The notes: generated by a model from the sequence alone, not told the origin. Shown: positions 43,682 to 53,655, counted from the first letter of the stretch. The stretch is DNA of 64,000 bases from Streptomyces fructofermentans (GCF_014651055.1 NZ_BMWD01000003.1:356813-420812); one strand, 5' to 3'. Program-made: numbers and translations.

Positions 43682-44680
43682 ATGGACACCTTCGCACTGG
43701 TCGCGACCATCGGGGTCGCGCTCTTCTTCACGTACACGAACGGCTTCCACGACTCGGCCAACGCGATCGCCACCTCGGTGTCGACCCGCGCGCTGACCCC
43801 GCGGGCCGCTCTCGCGATGGCCGCGGTCATGAACCTGGCGGGCGCCTTCCTCGGCAGCGGGGTCGCCAAGACCGTCAGCGAGGGACTGATCTCGACGCCC
43901 GAGGGCTCCAAGGGGATGGGCATCCTCTTCGCGGCCCTCGTGGGCGCGATCACGTGGAACCTCATCACGTGGTACTTCGGCCTGCCGTCCTCCTCCTCGC
44001 ACGCGCTGTTCGGCGGCATGGTGGGCGCGGCGCTCGCCGGCGGTACGACGGTGTACTGGTCCGGCGTCCTGGAGAAGGTCGTCATCCCCATGTTCATCTC
44101 GCCGGTGGTGGGCCTCGTGGTCGGCTACCTCGTGATGGCCGCGATCATGTGGATGTTCCGCCGCTCCAACCCCCACAAGGCCAAGCGCGGGTTCCGTATC
44201 GCCCAGACCGTGTCGGCGGCCGGCATGGCCCTCGGCCACGGCCTCCAGGACGCCCAGAAGACGATGGGCATCGTGGTGATGGCCCTGGTCATCGCGGACG
44301 TCGAGGACGCGGGCGACCCGATTCCGGTGTGGGTCAAGATCGCGTGTGCCGTCATGCTGTCGCTGGGCACGTACGCGGGCGGCTGGCGCATCATGCGGAC
44401 GCTGGGCCGCAAGATCATCGAGCTGGACCCGCCGCAGGGCTTCGCGGCGGAGACCACGGGTGCGTCGATCATGTTCACGTCCGCGTTCCTGTTCCACGCG
44501 CCCATCTCCACCACCCACGTGATCACGTCGGCGATCATGGGTGTCGGTGCCACGAAGCGCGTGAACGCCGTGCGCTGGGGCGTCGCCAAGAACATCGTGC
44601 TCGGCTGGTTCATCACCATGCCGGCGGCCGCCCTGGTCGCGGCCGGCAGCTTCTGGATCGTGAACCTGGCCTTCCTGTAG
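43682..44680 (+). CDS. pitH: Low-affinity inorganic phosphate transporter (Pit family)
   Basis: This 332-residue Pit/PHO4-family transporter imports metal-phosphate with protons. The two family repeats are TYTNGFHDSANAIATSVSTR near the N-terminus and the LGHGLQDAQKTMGI then FHAPISTTHVITSAIMG region in the second half. Also present is GLPSSSSHALFGGMVGAAL. About ten membrane helices are predicted. Location and length match PitH1 of S. coelicolor (SCO4138). It is coupled with the DUF47 gene and followed by a terminator. Confidence 0.95.
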   Translation: MDTFALVATIGVALFFTYTNGFHDSANAIATSVSTRALTPRAALAMAAVMNLAGAFLGSGVAKTVSEGLISTPEGSKGMGILFAALVGAITWNLITWYFGLPSSSSHALFGGMVGAALAGGTTVYWSGVLEKVVIPMFISPVVGLVVGYLVMAAIMWMFRRSNPHKAKRGFRIAQTVSAAGMALGHGLQDAQKTMGIVVMALVIADVEDAGDPIPVWVKIACAVMLSLGTYAGGWRIMRTLGRKIIELDPPQGFAAETTGASIMFTSAFLFHAPISTTHVITSAIMGVGATKRVNAVRWGVAKNIVLGWFITMPAAALVAAGSFWIVNLAFL

Positions 44681-44704
44681 GCCGTTCCACCGCCTCTCGG
44701 GCTC

Positions 44705-44739
44705 GGCCCCCTCCCGCTCCTATGAAGCGCGAGGGGGCC
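44705..44739 (+). terminator. Hairpin terminator after pitH
   Basis: GGCCCCCTC (44705-44713) pairs with GAGGGGGCC (44731-44739), with an inner CGCT/AGCG stem. It lies 25 bp after the pitH stop. Confidence 0.8.
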
Positions 44740-45185
44740 TTCCGCGTCCACGGCCCGGCCACGCACGCCGCCACGCCGCCACGCCGCCCCGGCCCGGCCC
44801 GGCCCCGGCCCGGCCCCGGCAGCACGCACCGGGCCGACTCCCGCGCCTCGGGCACCCCCCGCCGGGAAGCCCTCCGACGCTCGGGGCACCCGCCCCCGCC
44901 GAGACTCCGCCCTCCGACACCCCGCGCCTCGGGCCGACGGCCCCGCCGACACCCCCCGGAACAGCCCCCGGTCACCCGGCACCGCCTCTCCCACGTGCCC
45001 GCCTCTCCGCCGGCCTGGCGGCCCCCATCGCCTCGTACACGCGGACCAGGCACCCCCCTCCCCCACCCGCCGAACCGGCACCCCGCCCACCCGCCGGGCA
45101 GGGCGCCCCGCACAGGCGCCCCCGCCCCGCGGGCACGGACGGCGCCCCCGCCCCGCCGGCCAGGCAACGGCCCGGGAACGCCGAC
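44740..45185. other. Gene-free interval between pitH and pstB
   Basis: A roughly 445-bp C-rich, low-complexity tract between two convergent operons. Long open frames exist on both strands but read as Pro/Arg or Gly/Arg repeats with no ribosome binding site. I see no gene, RNA or operator in it. Confidence 0.6.
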
Positions 45186-45217
45186 GGGCCCGCCCCCCGG
45201 GAACGGGGGGCGGGCCC
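45186..45217 (-). terminator. Terminator of the pst operon
   Basis: Perfect 14-bp stem, GGGCCCGCCCCCCG (45186-45199) with CGGGGGGCGGGCCC (45204-45217), around a GGAA loop. It lies 62 bp past the pstB stop. Confidence 0.85.
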
Positions 45218-45278
45218 TTGGTGGCCCCGCGGTGGCACCGCCATGCAGCACCGCGAGGGGTCTGGGAGAGGGACCGGC

Positions 45279-46055
45279 TCAGCCGAAGCGGCCGGAGATG
45301 TAGTCCTCGGTGGCCTGCACGGACGGGTTGGAGAAGATCCGCTCCGTGTCGTCTATCTCGATCAGCCGGCCGGGCTGCCCGACGGCGGACAGGTTGAAGA
45401 ACGCCGTACGGTCGGAGACCCGCGCCGCCTGCTGCATGTTGTGCGTCACGATGACGATCGTGAAGCGCTCCTTCAGCTCACCGATCAGGTCCTCGATCGC
45501 GAGCGTGGAGATGGGGTCGAGCGCCGAGCAGGGCTCGTCCATCAGCAGCACCTGCGGCTCGACCGCGATCGCGCGCGCGATGCAGAGCCGCTGCTGCTGA
45601 CCGCCGGAGAGGCCCGAACCGGGCTTGTTCAGCCGGTCCTTCACCTCGTTCCAGAGGTTGGCGCCCTTCAGCGACTTCTCGACGACGTCGCCCAGTTCGG
45701 ACTTCTTGTAGGACCCGTTGAGCTTCAGCCCCGCCGCGACGTTGTCGAAGATCGACATGGTCGGGAAGGGGTTCGGACGCTGGAAGACCATGCCGATGGT
45801 GCGGCGCACCGCGACGGGGTCGACGCCCTGCCCGTAGAGGTCCTCGTCGTCGAGGAGCACCTTGCCCTCGACCCGTCCGCCGGTGGTGACCTCGTGCATA
45901 CGGTTCAGCGTGCGCAGGAAGGTCGACTTGCCGCAGCCGGACGGGCCGATGAACGCCGTCACGGAACGGGGCTCGACCGTCATCGAGATGTCGTCGATCG
46001 CCTTGTGGGAGCCGTAGTAGGCGGTGAGTCCGCTTACGTCGATTCGCTTGGCCAT
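45279..46055 (-). CDS. pstB: PstB: phosphate ABC transporter ATPase
   Basis: This is the 258-residue ATPase of the high-affinity phosphate transporter. Walker A is GPSGCGKS at 37-44, the signature [16 protein letters not shown], Walker [14 protein letters not shown], and H-loop [13 protein letters not shown]. The [19 protein letters not shown] segment is typical of PstB. It is the last gene of pstSCAB, 50 bp after pstA. Confidence 0.97.
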   Translation of the reverse strand: MAKRIDVSGLTAYYGSHKAIDDISMTVEPRSVTAFIGPSGCGKSTFLRTLNRMHEVTTGGRVEGKVLLDDEDLYGQGVDPVAVRRTIGMVFQRPNPFPTMSIFDNVAAGLKLNGSYKKSELGDVVEKSLKGANLWNEVKDRLNKPGSGLSGGQQQRLCIARAIAVEPQVLLMDEPCSALDPISTLAIEDLIGELKERFTIVIVTHNMQQAARVSDRTAFFNLSAVGQPGRLIEIDDTERIFSNPSVQATEDYISGRFG

Positions 46056-46105
46056 GAGTTCACTGCTTCTTTCGCGGAGTTGAGTCCGGTCGCTGTTCGG
46101 CCGCG

Positions 46106-47164
46106 TCAGCGACCGGTCTTCGGGGCCTTCCAGCGGGCGATGCCGCGAGCCGCGAGATTGAGGATCATGACGATGGCGATCAGGGCCAGCGCCGCCGCCC
46201 AGGCACGGTTGTAGGCCGCCGGGCTGCCGGCGCTGTTCGCGTACTGCTCGTAGATGTAGAGCGGCAGCGAGGCCTGGGCGCCCTCGAAGGGGTTGTTGTT
46301 GATGTAGTCGGCGCCCCAGACGAGGAGCAGCACGGGCGCGGTCTCTCCCATGATGCGCGCGACGGCGAGCATGACACCCGTGGTGATGCCGCCGATCGAC
46401 GTCGGCAGGACCACCTTCATGATGGTCCGCCACTTCGGGACGCCGAGGGCGAGGGAGGCCTCGCGCAGCTCGTTCGGCACGAGCTTGAGCATCTCCTCCG
46501 TCGACCGGACCACCACCGGCATCATCAGGATGGCCAGGGCGAGCGAACCGGCGAACCCGAAGGGCTGGAGGTCGAGGATGAGCATGATGCTCAGGATGAA
46601 CAGGCCGGCGACGATCGACGGGATGCCCGTCATGACGTCCACGAAGAAGGTGACCGTCTTCGCGAGCCTGCCCCGCCCGTACTCGACCAGGTAGACGGCC
46701 GTGAGCACACCGATCGGCACGGCGATCAGGGTGGCGAGGGCGACCTGCTCCAGGGTGCCGATGATGGCGTGGTAGATGCCGCCGCCCGGCTCGGTGTCGG
46801 AGACCACGCCCATCGAGTGGGTGAGGAAGTAGACGTCGAAGACCTTGAGGCCGCGGCTGACCGTCTCCCAGATGAGGGAGGCCAGCGGGATGACGGCGAG
46901 GAGGAACGCGACCCACACGAGGCTGGTCGCGAGCCGGTCCTTGGCCTGCCTGCGGCCCTCCACCCGGACGGCGAGGACGTAGTTCACCAGGACGAAGAGC
47001 AGCGCGGCGATCAGCGCCCACTGGATGCTGCTGTCCAGCCCGGCGGCGGCGCTGATGCCGAGGCCGGCGCCCGTGGCGGCCAGGGCGACGGCCCAGGCGC
47101 TCCACCGGGGAAGACTGCCGCCCTTGAGGGAGCTGGGGCGCTTTTCCGTGACGGCGTGGCTCAT
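46106..47164 (-). CDS. pstA: PstA: phosphate ABC transporter permease
   Basis: This 352-residue permease has about eight helices, including two extra N-terminal ones common in actinobacteria. The EAA-type cytoplasmic loop is [23 protein letters not shown], and [10 protein letters not shown] is the family core. Its start overlaps the pstC stop by four bases. Confidence 0.96.
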   Translation of the reverse strand: MSHAVTEKRPSSLKGGSLPRWSAWAVALAATGAGLGISAAAGLDSSIQWALIAALLFVLVNYVLAVRVEGRRQAKDRLATSLVWVAFLLAVIPLASLIWETVSRGLKVFDVYFLTHSMGVVSDTEPGGGIYHAIIGTLEQVALATLIAVPIGVLTAVYLVEYGRGRLAKTVTFFVDVMTGIPSIVAGLFILSIMLILDLQPFGFAGSLALAILMMPVVVRSTEEMLKLVPNELREASLALGVPKWRTIMKVVLPTSIGGITTGVMLAVARIMGETAPVLLLVWGADYINNNPFEGAQASLPLYIYEQYANSAGSPAAYNRAWAAALALIAIVMILNLAARGIARWKAPKTGR

Positions 47165-48165
47165 GCGTTGGCCCCCGAGTACTCCTTGCGGCGGGCGATG
47201 ATCGCGCGGGCCGCGCCGTTGACCAGCAGCGTGATGACGAACAGCACCAGGCCGGAGGCGATGAGGGCGTCCCGGCCCACCGGGGTGGCCTCACCGAACT
47301 TGCTGGCGATGTTCTGGGCGAAGGTGCCGCCGCCCGGGTCGAGCAGGCTGGCGTTGATCAGGAACGACGGCGAGAGGACCGTGGCGACGGCCATCGTCTC
47401 GCCGAGCGCGCGGCCGAGGCCGAGCATCGAGGCGGAGATCACGCCGGAGCGGCCGAAGGGCAGCACCGACATGCGGATGACCTCCCAGCGCGTGGCGCCG
47501 AGGGCCAGCGCGGCCTCCTCGATCATCTGCGGCGACTGGCGGAAGACCTCGCGGCTGACGTTGGTCACGATCGGCAGGATCATGATCGCGAGGAGGATGC
47601 CGACGGTGAACAGGGAGCGTGCCGCGCCGCCCTGCCACTCGAAGACACCGGTCCAGCCGAGGTAGTCGTCGAGCCAGCCGTAGAGGCCGTTGAGGTGCGG
47701 TACGAGGACCAGGGCGCCCCAGAGGCCGTACACGATGGAGGGGACGGCGGCGAGCAGGTCGATCACGTAGCTGATGACCCCGCCGAGCCTGCGCGGGGCG
47801 TAGTGCGTGATGAACAGCGCGATGCCGACCGAGATCGGGACCGCGATCACCATGGCGATGACCGACGAGATCACCGTGCCGTAGGCGAGGACCGCGATGC
47901 CGAACTTCGGGGGCGTGCCGTTCGCGTCCCACTCGAAGCTGGTGAGGAAGTTGGCCTCGTCCTCGGAGATCGCGAGGGCCGCTCGGTAGGTGAGGAAGCC
48001 GGCGATGGCGGCCATGATCACCAGGAGCAGGATGCCGGACCCTCGGGACAGGCCGAGGAAGACCCTGTCACCGGGACGGGTGGCACCGCGGGAAGCGCGC
48101 TTCTGCTCCAGGGACGGAGCCGGGGCGGGAGGAGGGACGGGTGCGTCTTGAGTGGATATGTCCAT
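47161..48165 (-). CDS. pstC: PstC: phosphate ABC transporter permease
   Basis: This is a 334-residue permease with six transmembrane helices and the EAA loop [20 protein letters not shown]. The ATG at 48165 has GGAG six bases upstream. The longer frame to 48261 lies in the pstS-pstC spacer. The N-terminal 40 residues are Pro/Ala-rich. It is coupled to pstA. Confidence 0.96.
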   Translation of the reverse strand: MDISTQDAPVPPPAPAPSLEQKRASRGATRPGDRVFLGLSRGSGILLLVIMAAIAGFLTYRAALAISEDEANFLTSFEWDANGTPPKFGIAVLAYGTVISSVIAMVIAVPISVGIALFITHYAPRRLGGVISYVIDLLAAVPSIVYGLWGALVLVPHLNGLYGWLDDYLGWTGVFEWQGGAARSLFTVGILLAIMILPIVTNVSREVFRQSPQMIEEAALALGATRWEVIRMSVLPFGRSGVISASMLGLGRALGETMAVATVLSPSFLINASLLDPGGGTFAQNIASKFGEATPVGRDALIASGLVLFVITLLVNGAARAIIARRKEYSGANA

Positions 48166-48268
48166 GGAGTTCTCCGGTCTGCGGAGCCCGGGGGTGAGGG
48201 CTCCAAGCGGCGGTGCACCGGACGGTGCGGCCCGCTCCGGGGACTCCGGGGCGAGCCGCACACTCGGG

Positions 48269-49396
48269 TCAGCTCAGGTTGGCAACCGTCTCGCGGACCT
48301 TGGTGATGATCTCTTCGGGCATCGGGGCGTAGCTGGCGTCCTTGAGGATCGCCTGGCCCTCCTCGCTCGCCACGTAGGTGAGGAACGACTTGGTGGCGGC
48401 GAGGGTCTCCGCCTTGTTGCCCTTCTCGCAGGCGATTTCGTACGTTACGAGAGTAATCGGGTAGGCGCCGTCGGCGGTGGGCTCGTAGTTGAGCTCCAGC
48501 GCCAGGTCGGAGCCCTCGCCGACGACCTTGGCCTCGGCGATCGCCTTGGTGGCGTTGTCGACGGTGGCCTCGACCGGCGTGGCCGCACCCGTCTTGACGT
48601 GGACGGTCTGGGCGTCCTTGGCGTACGAGAGCTCCATGTAGGAGATGGCGCCGGCGGTCTGGGTCACCTGCTGGGCGAGACCGGAGGAACCGGAGGCCGA
48701 CTGGCCGCCCTTGGCCTGCCAGGCCTTGCCGCCCTCGTACTTCCAGTTGTCGGCGGCCGCGGCCTTCAGGTACTTGGTGAAGTTGTCCGTGGTGCCGGAG
48801 TCGTCCGAGCGGTGGAAGGTCTGGATCTTGGTGCCGGGCAGCTTCGCGTCGGGGTTGAGCTTCGCGATGGCCTCGTCGTCCCAGGTCTTGATCTTGTCGT
48901 CGAAGATCTTGGCCAGCGTCGGGGCGTCCAGCACGAGGCCGTCCACGCCGGGCAGGTTGTACGAGACGGCGATCGGGCCGCCGACCATCGGCAGGTCGAT
49001 GGCCTGGCTGTCCTTGCAGACTTCCTTGGACTTGGCGATCTCCTCCGCGTCCAGCGGGGAGTCCGAGCCGGCGAAGGCGGTCTGGCCCTGGAGGAAGTTG
49101 GTGATGCCGGCGCCGGAACCGTTGGGGTTGTAGTTGATCCGGACGTCCTTGCACGACGCGGTGTACTGCTTCATCCAGGCGTCGATGGCGTTCTTCTGCG
49201 CGGAGGAACCCGCGGCGAGCAGTTCACCCTTCGCGTCGTCGCACTTGATCGAGCCGGCGGCCGCGCTGGGGGCGCCGCTGGCACCGCTGCCGCCGCCCGT
49301 GTCGTCGGAGCCGCACGCCGTCAGCGCCAGGGCGCCGGAGACGGCGACAGCACCGAGGGAAAGGGCGCGAAGCCGGTTCTTGCGCTGAAGCTTCAC
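48269..49396 (-). CDS. pstS: PstS: phosphate-binding lipoprotein
   Basis: This is a 375-residue extracytoplasmic phosphate receptor, lipidated at the cysteine of LTAC in the signal sequence. Phosphate-binding motifs are AAGSSAQ, GSGAG, GSDSPL and RSDDSGTTDNFTKYL. GTG 49396 is the start, and AGGA lies ten bases upstream. The 5' untranslated region is about 145 bases. PhoP controls this operon through the PHO box at 49559-49602, and PstS is one of the most strongly phosphate-repressed proteins in streptomycetes. Confidence 0.96.
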   Translation of the reverse strand: MKLQRKNRLRALSLGAVAVSGALALTACGSDDTGGGSGASGAPSAAAGSIKCDDAKGELLAAGSSAQKNAIDAWMKQYTASCKDVRINYNPNGSGAGITNFLQGQTAFAGSDSPLDAEEIAKSKEVCKDSQAIDLPMVGGPIAVSYNLPGVDGLVLDAPTLAKIFDDKIKTWDDEAIAKLNPDAKLPGTKIQTFHRSDDSGTTDNFTKYLKAAAADNWKYEGGKAWQAKGGQSASGSSGLAQQVTQTAGAISYMELSYAKDAQTVHVKTGAATPVEATVDNATKAIAEAKVVGEGSDLALELNYEPTADGAYPITLVTYEIACEKGNKAETLAATKSFLTYVASEEGQAILKDASYAPMPEEIITKVRETVANLS

Positions 49397-49547
49397 TTTC
49401 GGGGGTTCCTTCCAGAAGCCGCCGTCTGGTGGCGGCGTGCGGGGTAGTGGTGCAGCCTCCGGTCCGTCCGAGACTGCCGTCGTACTTACTGTTCATCCAC
49501 CGGCACACGGGTTCGCTTCCGCTAGCGCCACGCACCGGGTAAGGCCG

Positions 49548-49602
49548 AAATTAGGCAGAACAGGTGAAGCCGCCGATGGCCGTGAGTGAACGGAGGGTGA
49601 AC
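49548..49602 (-). promoter_or_regulatory. PHO box and -10 of the pstS promoter
   Basis: On the reverse strand, four 11-base units run from 49602 to 49559: GTTCACCCTCC, GTTCACTCACG, GCCATCGGCGG and CTTCACCTGTT. The first two are strong PhoP direct-repeat units and the fourth is a fair match. TAATTT at 49548-49553 follows as a -10 element, with PhoP occupying the -35 position. Confidence 0.9.
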
Positions 49603-49973
49603 CCCTGCCGTCAGTGCGGTGAGGTCACGGAACGCTCACGGGCGGAACACGCGGAGGTACCGGCCGACGGAACCCCGCGCTTCGGATGGCGGGCGGCCAC
49701 GGAGGGCGCTCACCGAGCCCTTGCACGCCCCCACATGGGCCCCGCGCGCCCCTGCACGCATCCCGCGCACCCGCCGTCCGGCCCCGGCACGCCCGGGTAC
49801 GCGTCCGGCGCCCGACCCCACCGCCGCTCGCCGGATCCGGCCCGCGGGTGGCCGAAAACCGTACGCCCCTGCACCCCCACCCGCACCACGGCCTGCGGTT
49901 CCCGGCGCGCGAGCCGGGGAACCCGGCGGGCCCGGACCCCGTCTCCTCCGACGGGGCCGAAGGGGAGGACCAG

Positions 49974-51566
49974 ATGCAGCGGCGTACGTTCATGGGCGGA
50001 GGCGCCGCGATGGCTGCCACGGCGGTCACGGCGGCGTGCGCCCCGGGCGGCGGTCCGCGACCGCACGCCGAAGGAAGCGGTACCGGCGGGAGGAGCGGCG
50101 GGGCCGGTGAGGGCACGGCGGGCGCGTCCGGTGCCGCCGCCGGGGCGGGAGGCTCCGCGGCGGCCAACTGGAAGGCCCTGGCACGGGACCTCGACGGCAC
50201 ACTGGTCCGCCCCGGCGAGAGCACCTGGGCGGCGGCCCGCCAGCTGTACAACACGCGCTTCGACTCGCTGAGGCCCGCCGCCGTGGCGTACGTCTCCCAC
50301 GCCGACGACATCCGCACGGCCCTGTCGTACGCCCGCGCCCACGACCTCCATGTCGCCATACGCAACGGCGGCCACTCCTACGCCGGCTGGTCCTCGGGCG
50401 ACGGCAGCCTGGTCGTCGACGTCTCCGAGCTGTCCCGGGTCCGCGCCTCGGGCGGCGAGGCCGTGGTCGGCGCGGGGGCCAAGCTGATCGACGTCTACCG
50501 CGCGCTGTCCGCGAAGGGCGTCACGATCCCGGCCGGCTCCTGCCCGACGGTCGGCATATCGGGGCTGACACTGGGCGGCGGCCACGGGGTGGTGTCCCGC
50601 GCCTACGGCCTGACGTGCGACAGCCTCACCCGGGCGACGCTGGTCACCGCCGACGGCAGGGAGCTGACGGTGGACGAGACCCGCGGCGACGACCTGTTCT
50701 GGGCGCTACGGGGCGCGGGCAACGGCAACTTCGGCGTCGTCACCGAACTGCGCTTCCGGACCCACCCCGCGCCGCAGGCCGTCACGGCGAACATGTCGTG
50801 GCCGTGGTCCAGGGCCGCAGCCGTCCTGACCGCCTGGCAGGAGTGGGGCCCCGACCAGCCGGACGAGATCTGGTCCGCGTGCCACCTCTCGAACACCGCG
50901 GGCGGCACGCCCACCGTCTCCGTCTCGGCCTTCTCCCTCGGCACCTACGGCGAGCTCCAGAACGCCGTCGACCGGCTCGCCGCCCGCGTCGGCGCCTCCG
51001 CGAGCGGCGTCTCCCTCAGGCGGCGCTCGTACCAGGAGTCGATGGAGGTGTACGCGGGCTGCTCGTCCTTCGCGACCGGCGCCCAGTGCCATCTGCCGGG
51101 TTCCACCCCGGGCCGCTCCCCCGAGGGCGCACTGCGCCGCGAGACCTACGCGGCCCGCTCGGACTTCTTCGACAGGTCCATCGGGGCGGCGGGCGTGCGG
51201 ACGCTGCTGGCCCGCCTGGCCGGGATGCGGGGCGGCACGGGCAGTGTCGCCCTGACCGCGCTGGGCGGCGCGGTCAACCGGGTCGACCCCACCGCCACGG
51301 CCTTCGTCCACCGCCGTTCACGGATGCTGGCCCAGTACCTGGCGGCCTGGCGTCCGGGCACCTCCGGGGCGGACGCGCGGGCCTGGCTGACGGGGACTCA
51401 CACGTCGATGCGGCCCCACGCCTCTGGTGCCGCGTACCAGAACTACACGGACCCGGGCCTCGCCGACTGGCGCCGGGCCTACTACGGTTCGGCGGCCCGG
51501 CGGCTGAGGACGGTGAAGGAGAAGTACGACCCCACGGGGTTCTTCACCTTCCCGCAGTCCCTCTGA
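49974..51566 (+). CDS. Exported berberine-bridge-type FAD oxidase
   Basis: This 530-residue flavin oxidoreductase has a Tat-like start (QRRTFMGGGAA) and a possible lipobox TAAC (C22), so it is exported and perhaps lipidated. The FAD domain shows H134 in RNGGHSYAGWS and C190 in AGSCPTVGISGL, the pair that gives bicovalent 8-alpha-histidyl/6-S-cysteinyl FAD. The C-terminus carries the BBE motif YQNYTDPGL then YYGSAARRL and YDPTGFF. Such enzymes oxidise sugars or secondary metabolites. GGGGAGG lies before ATG 49974. The substrate is unknown. Confidence 0.92.
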   Translation: MQRRTFMGGGAAMAATAVTAACAPGGGPRPHAEGSGTGGRSGGAGEGTAGASGAAAGAGGSAAANWKALARDLDGTLVRPGESTWAAARQLYNTRFDSLRPAAVAYVSHADDIRTALSYARAHDLHVAIRNGGHSYAGWSSGDGSLVVDVSELSRVRASGGEAVVGAGAKLIDVYRALSAKGVTIPAGSCPTVGISGLTLGGGHGVVSRAYGLTCDSLTRATLVTADGRELTVDETRGDDLFWALRGAGNGNFGVVTELRFRTHPAPQAVTANMSWPWSRAAAVLTAWQEWGPDQPDEIWSACHLSNTAGGTPTVSVSAFSLGTYGELQNAVDRLAARVGASASGVSLRRRSYQESMEVYAGCSSFATGAQCHLPGSTPGRSPEGALRRETYAARSDFFDRSIGAAGVRTLLARLAGMRGGTGSVALTALGGAVNRVDPTATAFVHRRSRMLAQYLAAWRPGTSGADARAWLTGTHTSMRPHASGAAYQNYTDPGLADWRRAYYGSAARRLRTVKEKYDPTGFFTFPQSL

Positions 51567-51697
51567 CTCCCGGAAGGCCCTCCGGCCGGCGGACGTCACC
51601 GGCCGCGGTCGGGCGCGGGACCGCGGGCGGGGTCGGGGTCGGGACCGAGGAGCACCGCCCGCGGGCTACGCGGTCCGGCCCGGAACCCGGAGCGGCC

Positions 51698-52399
51698 TCA
51701 GGCGGCCAGGTCGCGTTCCTCGGACTCGGCTCCCGCCCGGGACCCAGGCACCACGTCCTGCTCGTCGGCGGAGGTGCCCCTGGCCCGGATCAGCCATCCG
51801 GCGCGCGGCGACCGCTCGACGGCGCGGGCAACCGGCGTGAGCAGCGCGGTCGCGATCGGTGACAGCAGGAGGACGACCGCTGTTCCCAGGGCGAATCCAC
51901 CGATGACGTCGGTCGGATAGTGCACGCCCATGTAGACCCGGCAGAACCCCTCGATCAGGCCGAGCGCGATTCCGAAGAGGCCGAGCTTGCGGTGTACGAC
52001 GAAGAGCCCGACACCCATCGCCATGGTGAGGGTCGCGTGATCGCTCACGAACGAGAAGTCGGTCTTGCCGCCGATGAGGACTTCGAGTCCCTCGTGGTCG
52101 ACGAAGGGACGGGGTCGCTCGACGAAACCCCTTATCGGCACGTTCACGAGGACGGCGACCGCGGCCGCGAGCGGCGCCCAGGCCAGCGCGGCGATCGAGG
52201 ACGCGGTGTCCTCACCGCTCCGCCGCCGCAGGATCGCCCAGCACGCGAGCAGGAGCCCGATCATGGTGAGCAGGAGGCCCCACTCGCCGACGAATTCCAT
52301 GACGCGGTCGAACCAGTGGGGAGCGTCCTTTGCGAGGCCGTTGATCTCGTAGAGCAGGTCGACGTCAGGGTTCGCCCCGGATTCGGCGAGTCCAGCCAT
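51698..52399 (-). CDS. PAP2-family membrane phosphatase
   Basis: This 233-residue lipid phosphatase has about five helices. The three PAP2 motifs appear as GFVERPRPF (C1-like), FVSDHATL (C2, SDHA instead of PSGH) and RVYMGVHYPTDV (C3). It may act on undecaprenyl pyrophosphate or phosphatidic acid. Met at 52399 was chosen, with GAAGGAG 11 bases upstream. Confidence 0.9.
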   Translation of the reverse strand: MAGLAESGANPDVDLLYEINGLAKDAPHWFDRVMEFVGEWGLLLTMIGLLLACWAILRRRSGEDTASSIAALAWAPLAAAVAVLVNVPIRGFVERPRPFVDHEGLEVLIGGKTDFSFVSDHATLTMAMGVGLFVVHRKLGLFGIALGLIEGFCRVYMGVHYPTDVIGGFALGTAVVLLLSPIATALLTPVARAVERSPRAGWLIRARGTSADEQDVVPGSRAGAESEERDLAA

Positions 52400-52581
52400 G
52401 GTGCGAACGGCTCCTTCGTCGTCGTGTTCCCGACGCACCACCGGTGCGCGGCGCCATCAACCCCCGTCGTCGGCTACAGGAACAGGAACGCACAGTCCCC
52501 TTCAATAGGTTCCACCCTCCACCGAATGATCACGCAGACGTTATCGAAGAGAGACACGAACCCGCAGCTCAGGGCAGGGTT

Positions 52582-53583
52582 TCACACTGTGGTGGGCAAT
52601 GCTTTCGCGCCATCTTCGGTGACCCGGGTCGCCCCGAAGTAATCGGGTGTGTCGATCGGGTCGAACCGGATGACGGCACCCGTCCGGGGCGCGTCGATCA
52701 TGTATCCGCCGCCGACGTAGATGCCCACGTGGCGAATGGCCCGGGAGTTGGTGAGGTCGTCCGAGAAGAAGACCAGGTCGCCGGGCAGCAGTTCGTCCCG
52801 CCGGGGGTGCGGACCGGCGTTGTACTGGTCGTTGGCCACCCGGGGCAGCGTGATCCCCACATTCGCGTACGCCGCCTTGGTGAGCCCCGAGCAGTCGAAG
52901 CGTCCTCCCTGGTCAGCGGTGCCGTTCCCGCCCCACAGATAGAGCGTTCCGAGCTTCTTCTGCGCGTAGTGGATCGCCCCGGCGGCCTGTTGCGAGGGCT
53001 GCACCCGGCCGACCGGGGCCGCGAAGCTCTCCTCCAGGGTCGTGATCGTCTTCACGTAGTTCTGCGTTTCCTTGTACGGCGGAACGCCCCCGTACTTGAT
53101 GACGGCGTACGCCCCCGCGTTGTACGCGGCGAGCATGTTCTCCGTCGGGTCGCCGGGGGCGTCCTTCACGTACTTCGCCAGCGTGCAGTCGTACTTGGCC
53201 GCCGACGGAATCGCGTCATTCGGATCCCATACGTCCCGGTCGCCGTCCCCGTCGCCGTCGATTCCGTGGGTCGCCCACGTTCCGGGGATGAATTGCGCTA
53301 TCCCCTGCGCGGCGGCCGGGCTCTTGGCGCGGGGATTGAAGCCGCTCTCCTGGTAGAGCTGTGCGGCGAGAAGTGCGGGATTGATCGCGCTGCACAGATT
53401 GCCCCACCTCTGCACAAGCGGCTGATAGGCCGCCGGCACGGCTCCCTTGGCCAGGCCGACGGCACCCTTCCCCACGCCGTTGGCGAGGTTGCCGGCCACC
53501 ATGTAGACGCCGACGACCAGCAGCAGGACGAAGCTGAGGCCCGCCCCCACGGTGGCGGTTCCCACGATCCACGCCTTACGCAC
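52582..53583 (-). CDS. Bifunctional SLT transglycosylase / NlpC-P60 endopeptidase (VirB1-like)
   Basis: This is a 333-residue cell-wall hydrolase. An N-terminal membrane anchor (about 8-32) precedes a lytic transglycosylase domain with E79 (LYQESGF) and AAYNAGAYAV. The C-terminal NlpC/P60 domain has C231 (RFDCSGL) and the His in IRHVGIYVGGG. GTG 53583 has GAGGGG nine bases upstream, while a TTG two codons earlier is too close. This architecture is used by Gram-positive type IV secretion systems (VirB1/CwlT) to open the wall. The T4SS-like genes lie 2.5 kb away on the other strand. Confidence 0.92.
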   Translation of the reverse strand: MRKAWIVGTATVGAGLSFVLLLVVGVYMVAGNLANGVGKGAVGLAKGAVPAAYQPLVQRWGNLCSAINPALLAAQLYQESGFNPRAKSPAAAQGIAQFIPGTWATHGIDGDGDGDRDVWDPNDAIPSAAKYDCTLAKYVKDAPGDPTENMLAAYNAGAYAVIKYGGVPPYKETQNYVKTITTLEESFAAPVGRVQPSQQAAGAIHYAQKKLGTLYLWGGNGTADQGGRFDCSGLTKAAYANVGITLPRVANDQYNAGPHPRRDELLPGDLVFFSDDLTNSRAIRHVGIYVGGGYMIDAPRTGAVIRFDPIDTPDYFGATRVTEDGAKALPTTV

Positions 53584-53655
53584 CGTCAACCGCCCCTCGC
53601 CGCACGGTAGTCCGCCGAGCGCCAGTGTAGAGGCGGCCGCCCCGCCACGGAATGA

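Noticed and set aside
44740..45185. Proline-rich open frames between pitH and pstB
   Set aside because: Low-complexity translation on both strands, no start signals, and bracketed by two terminators of convergent operons.
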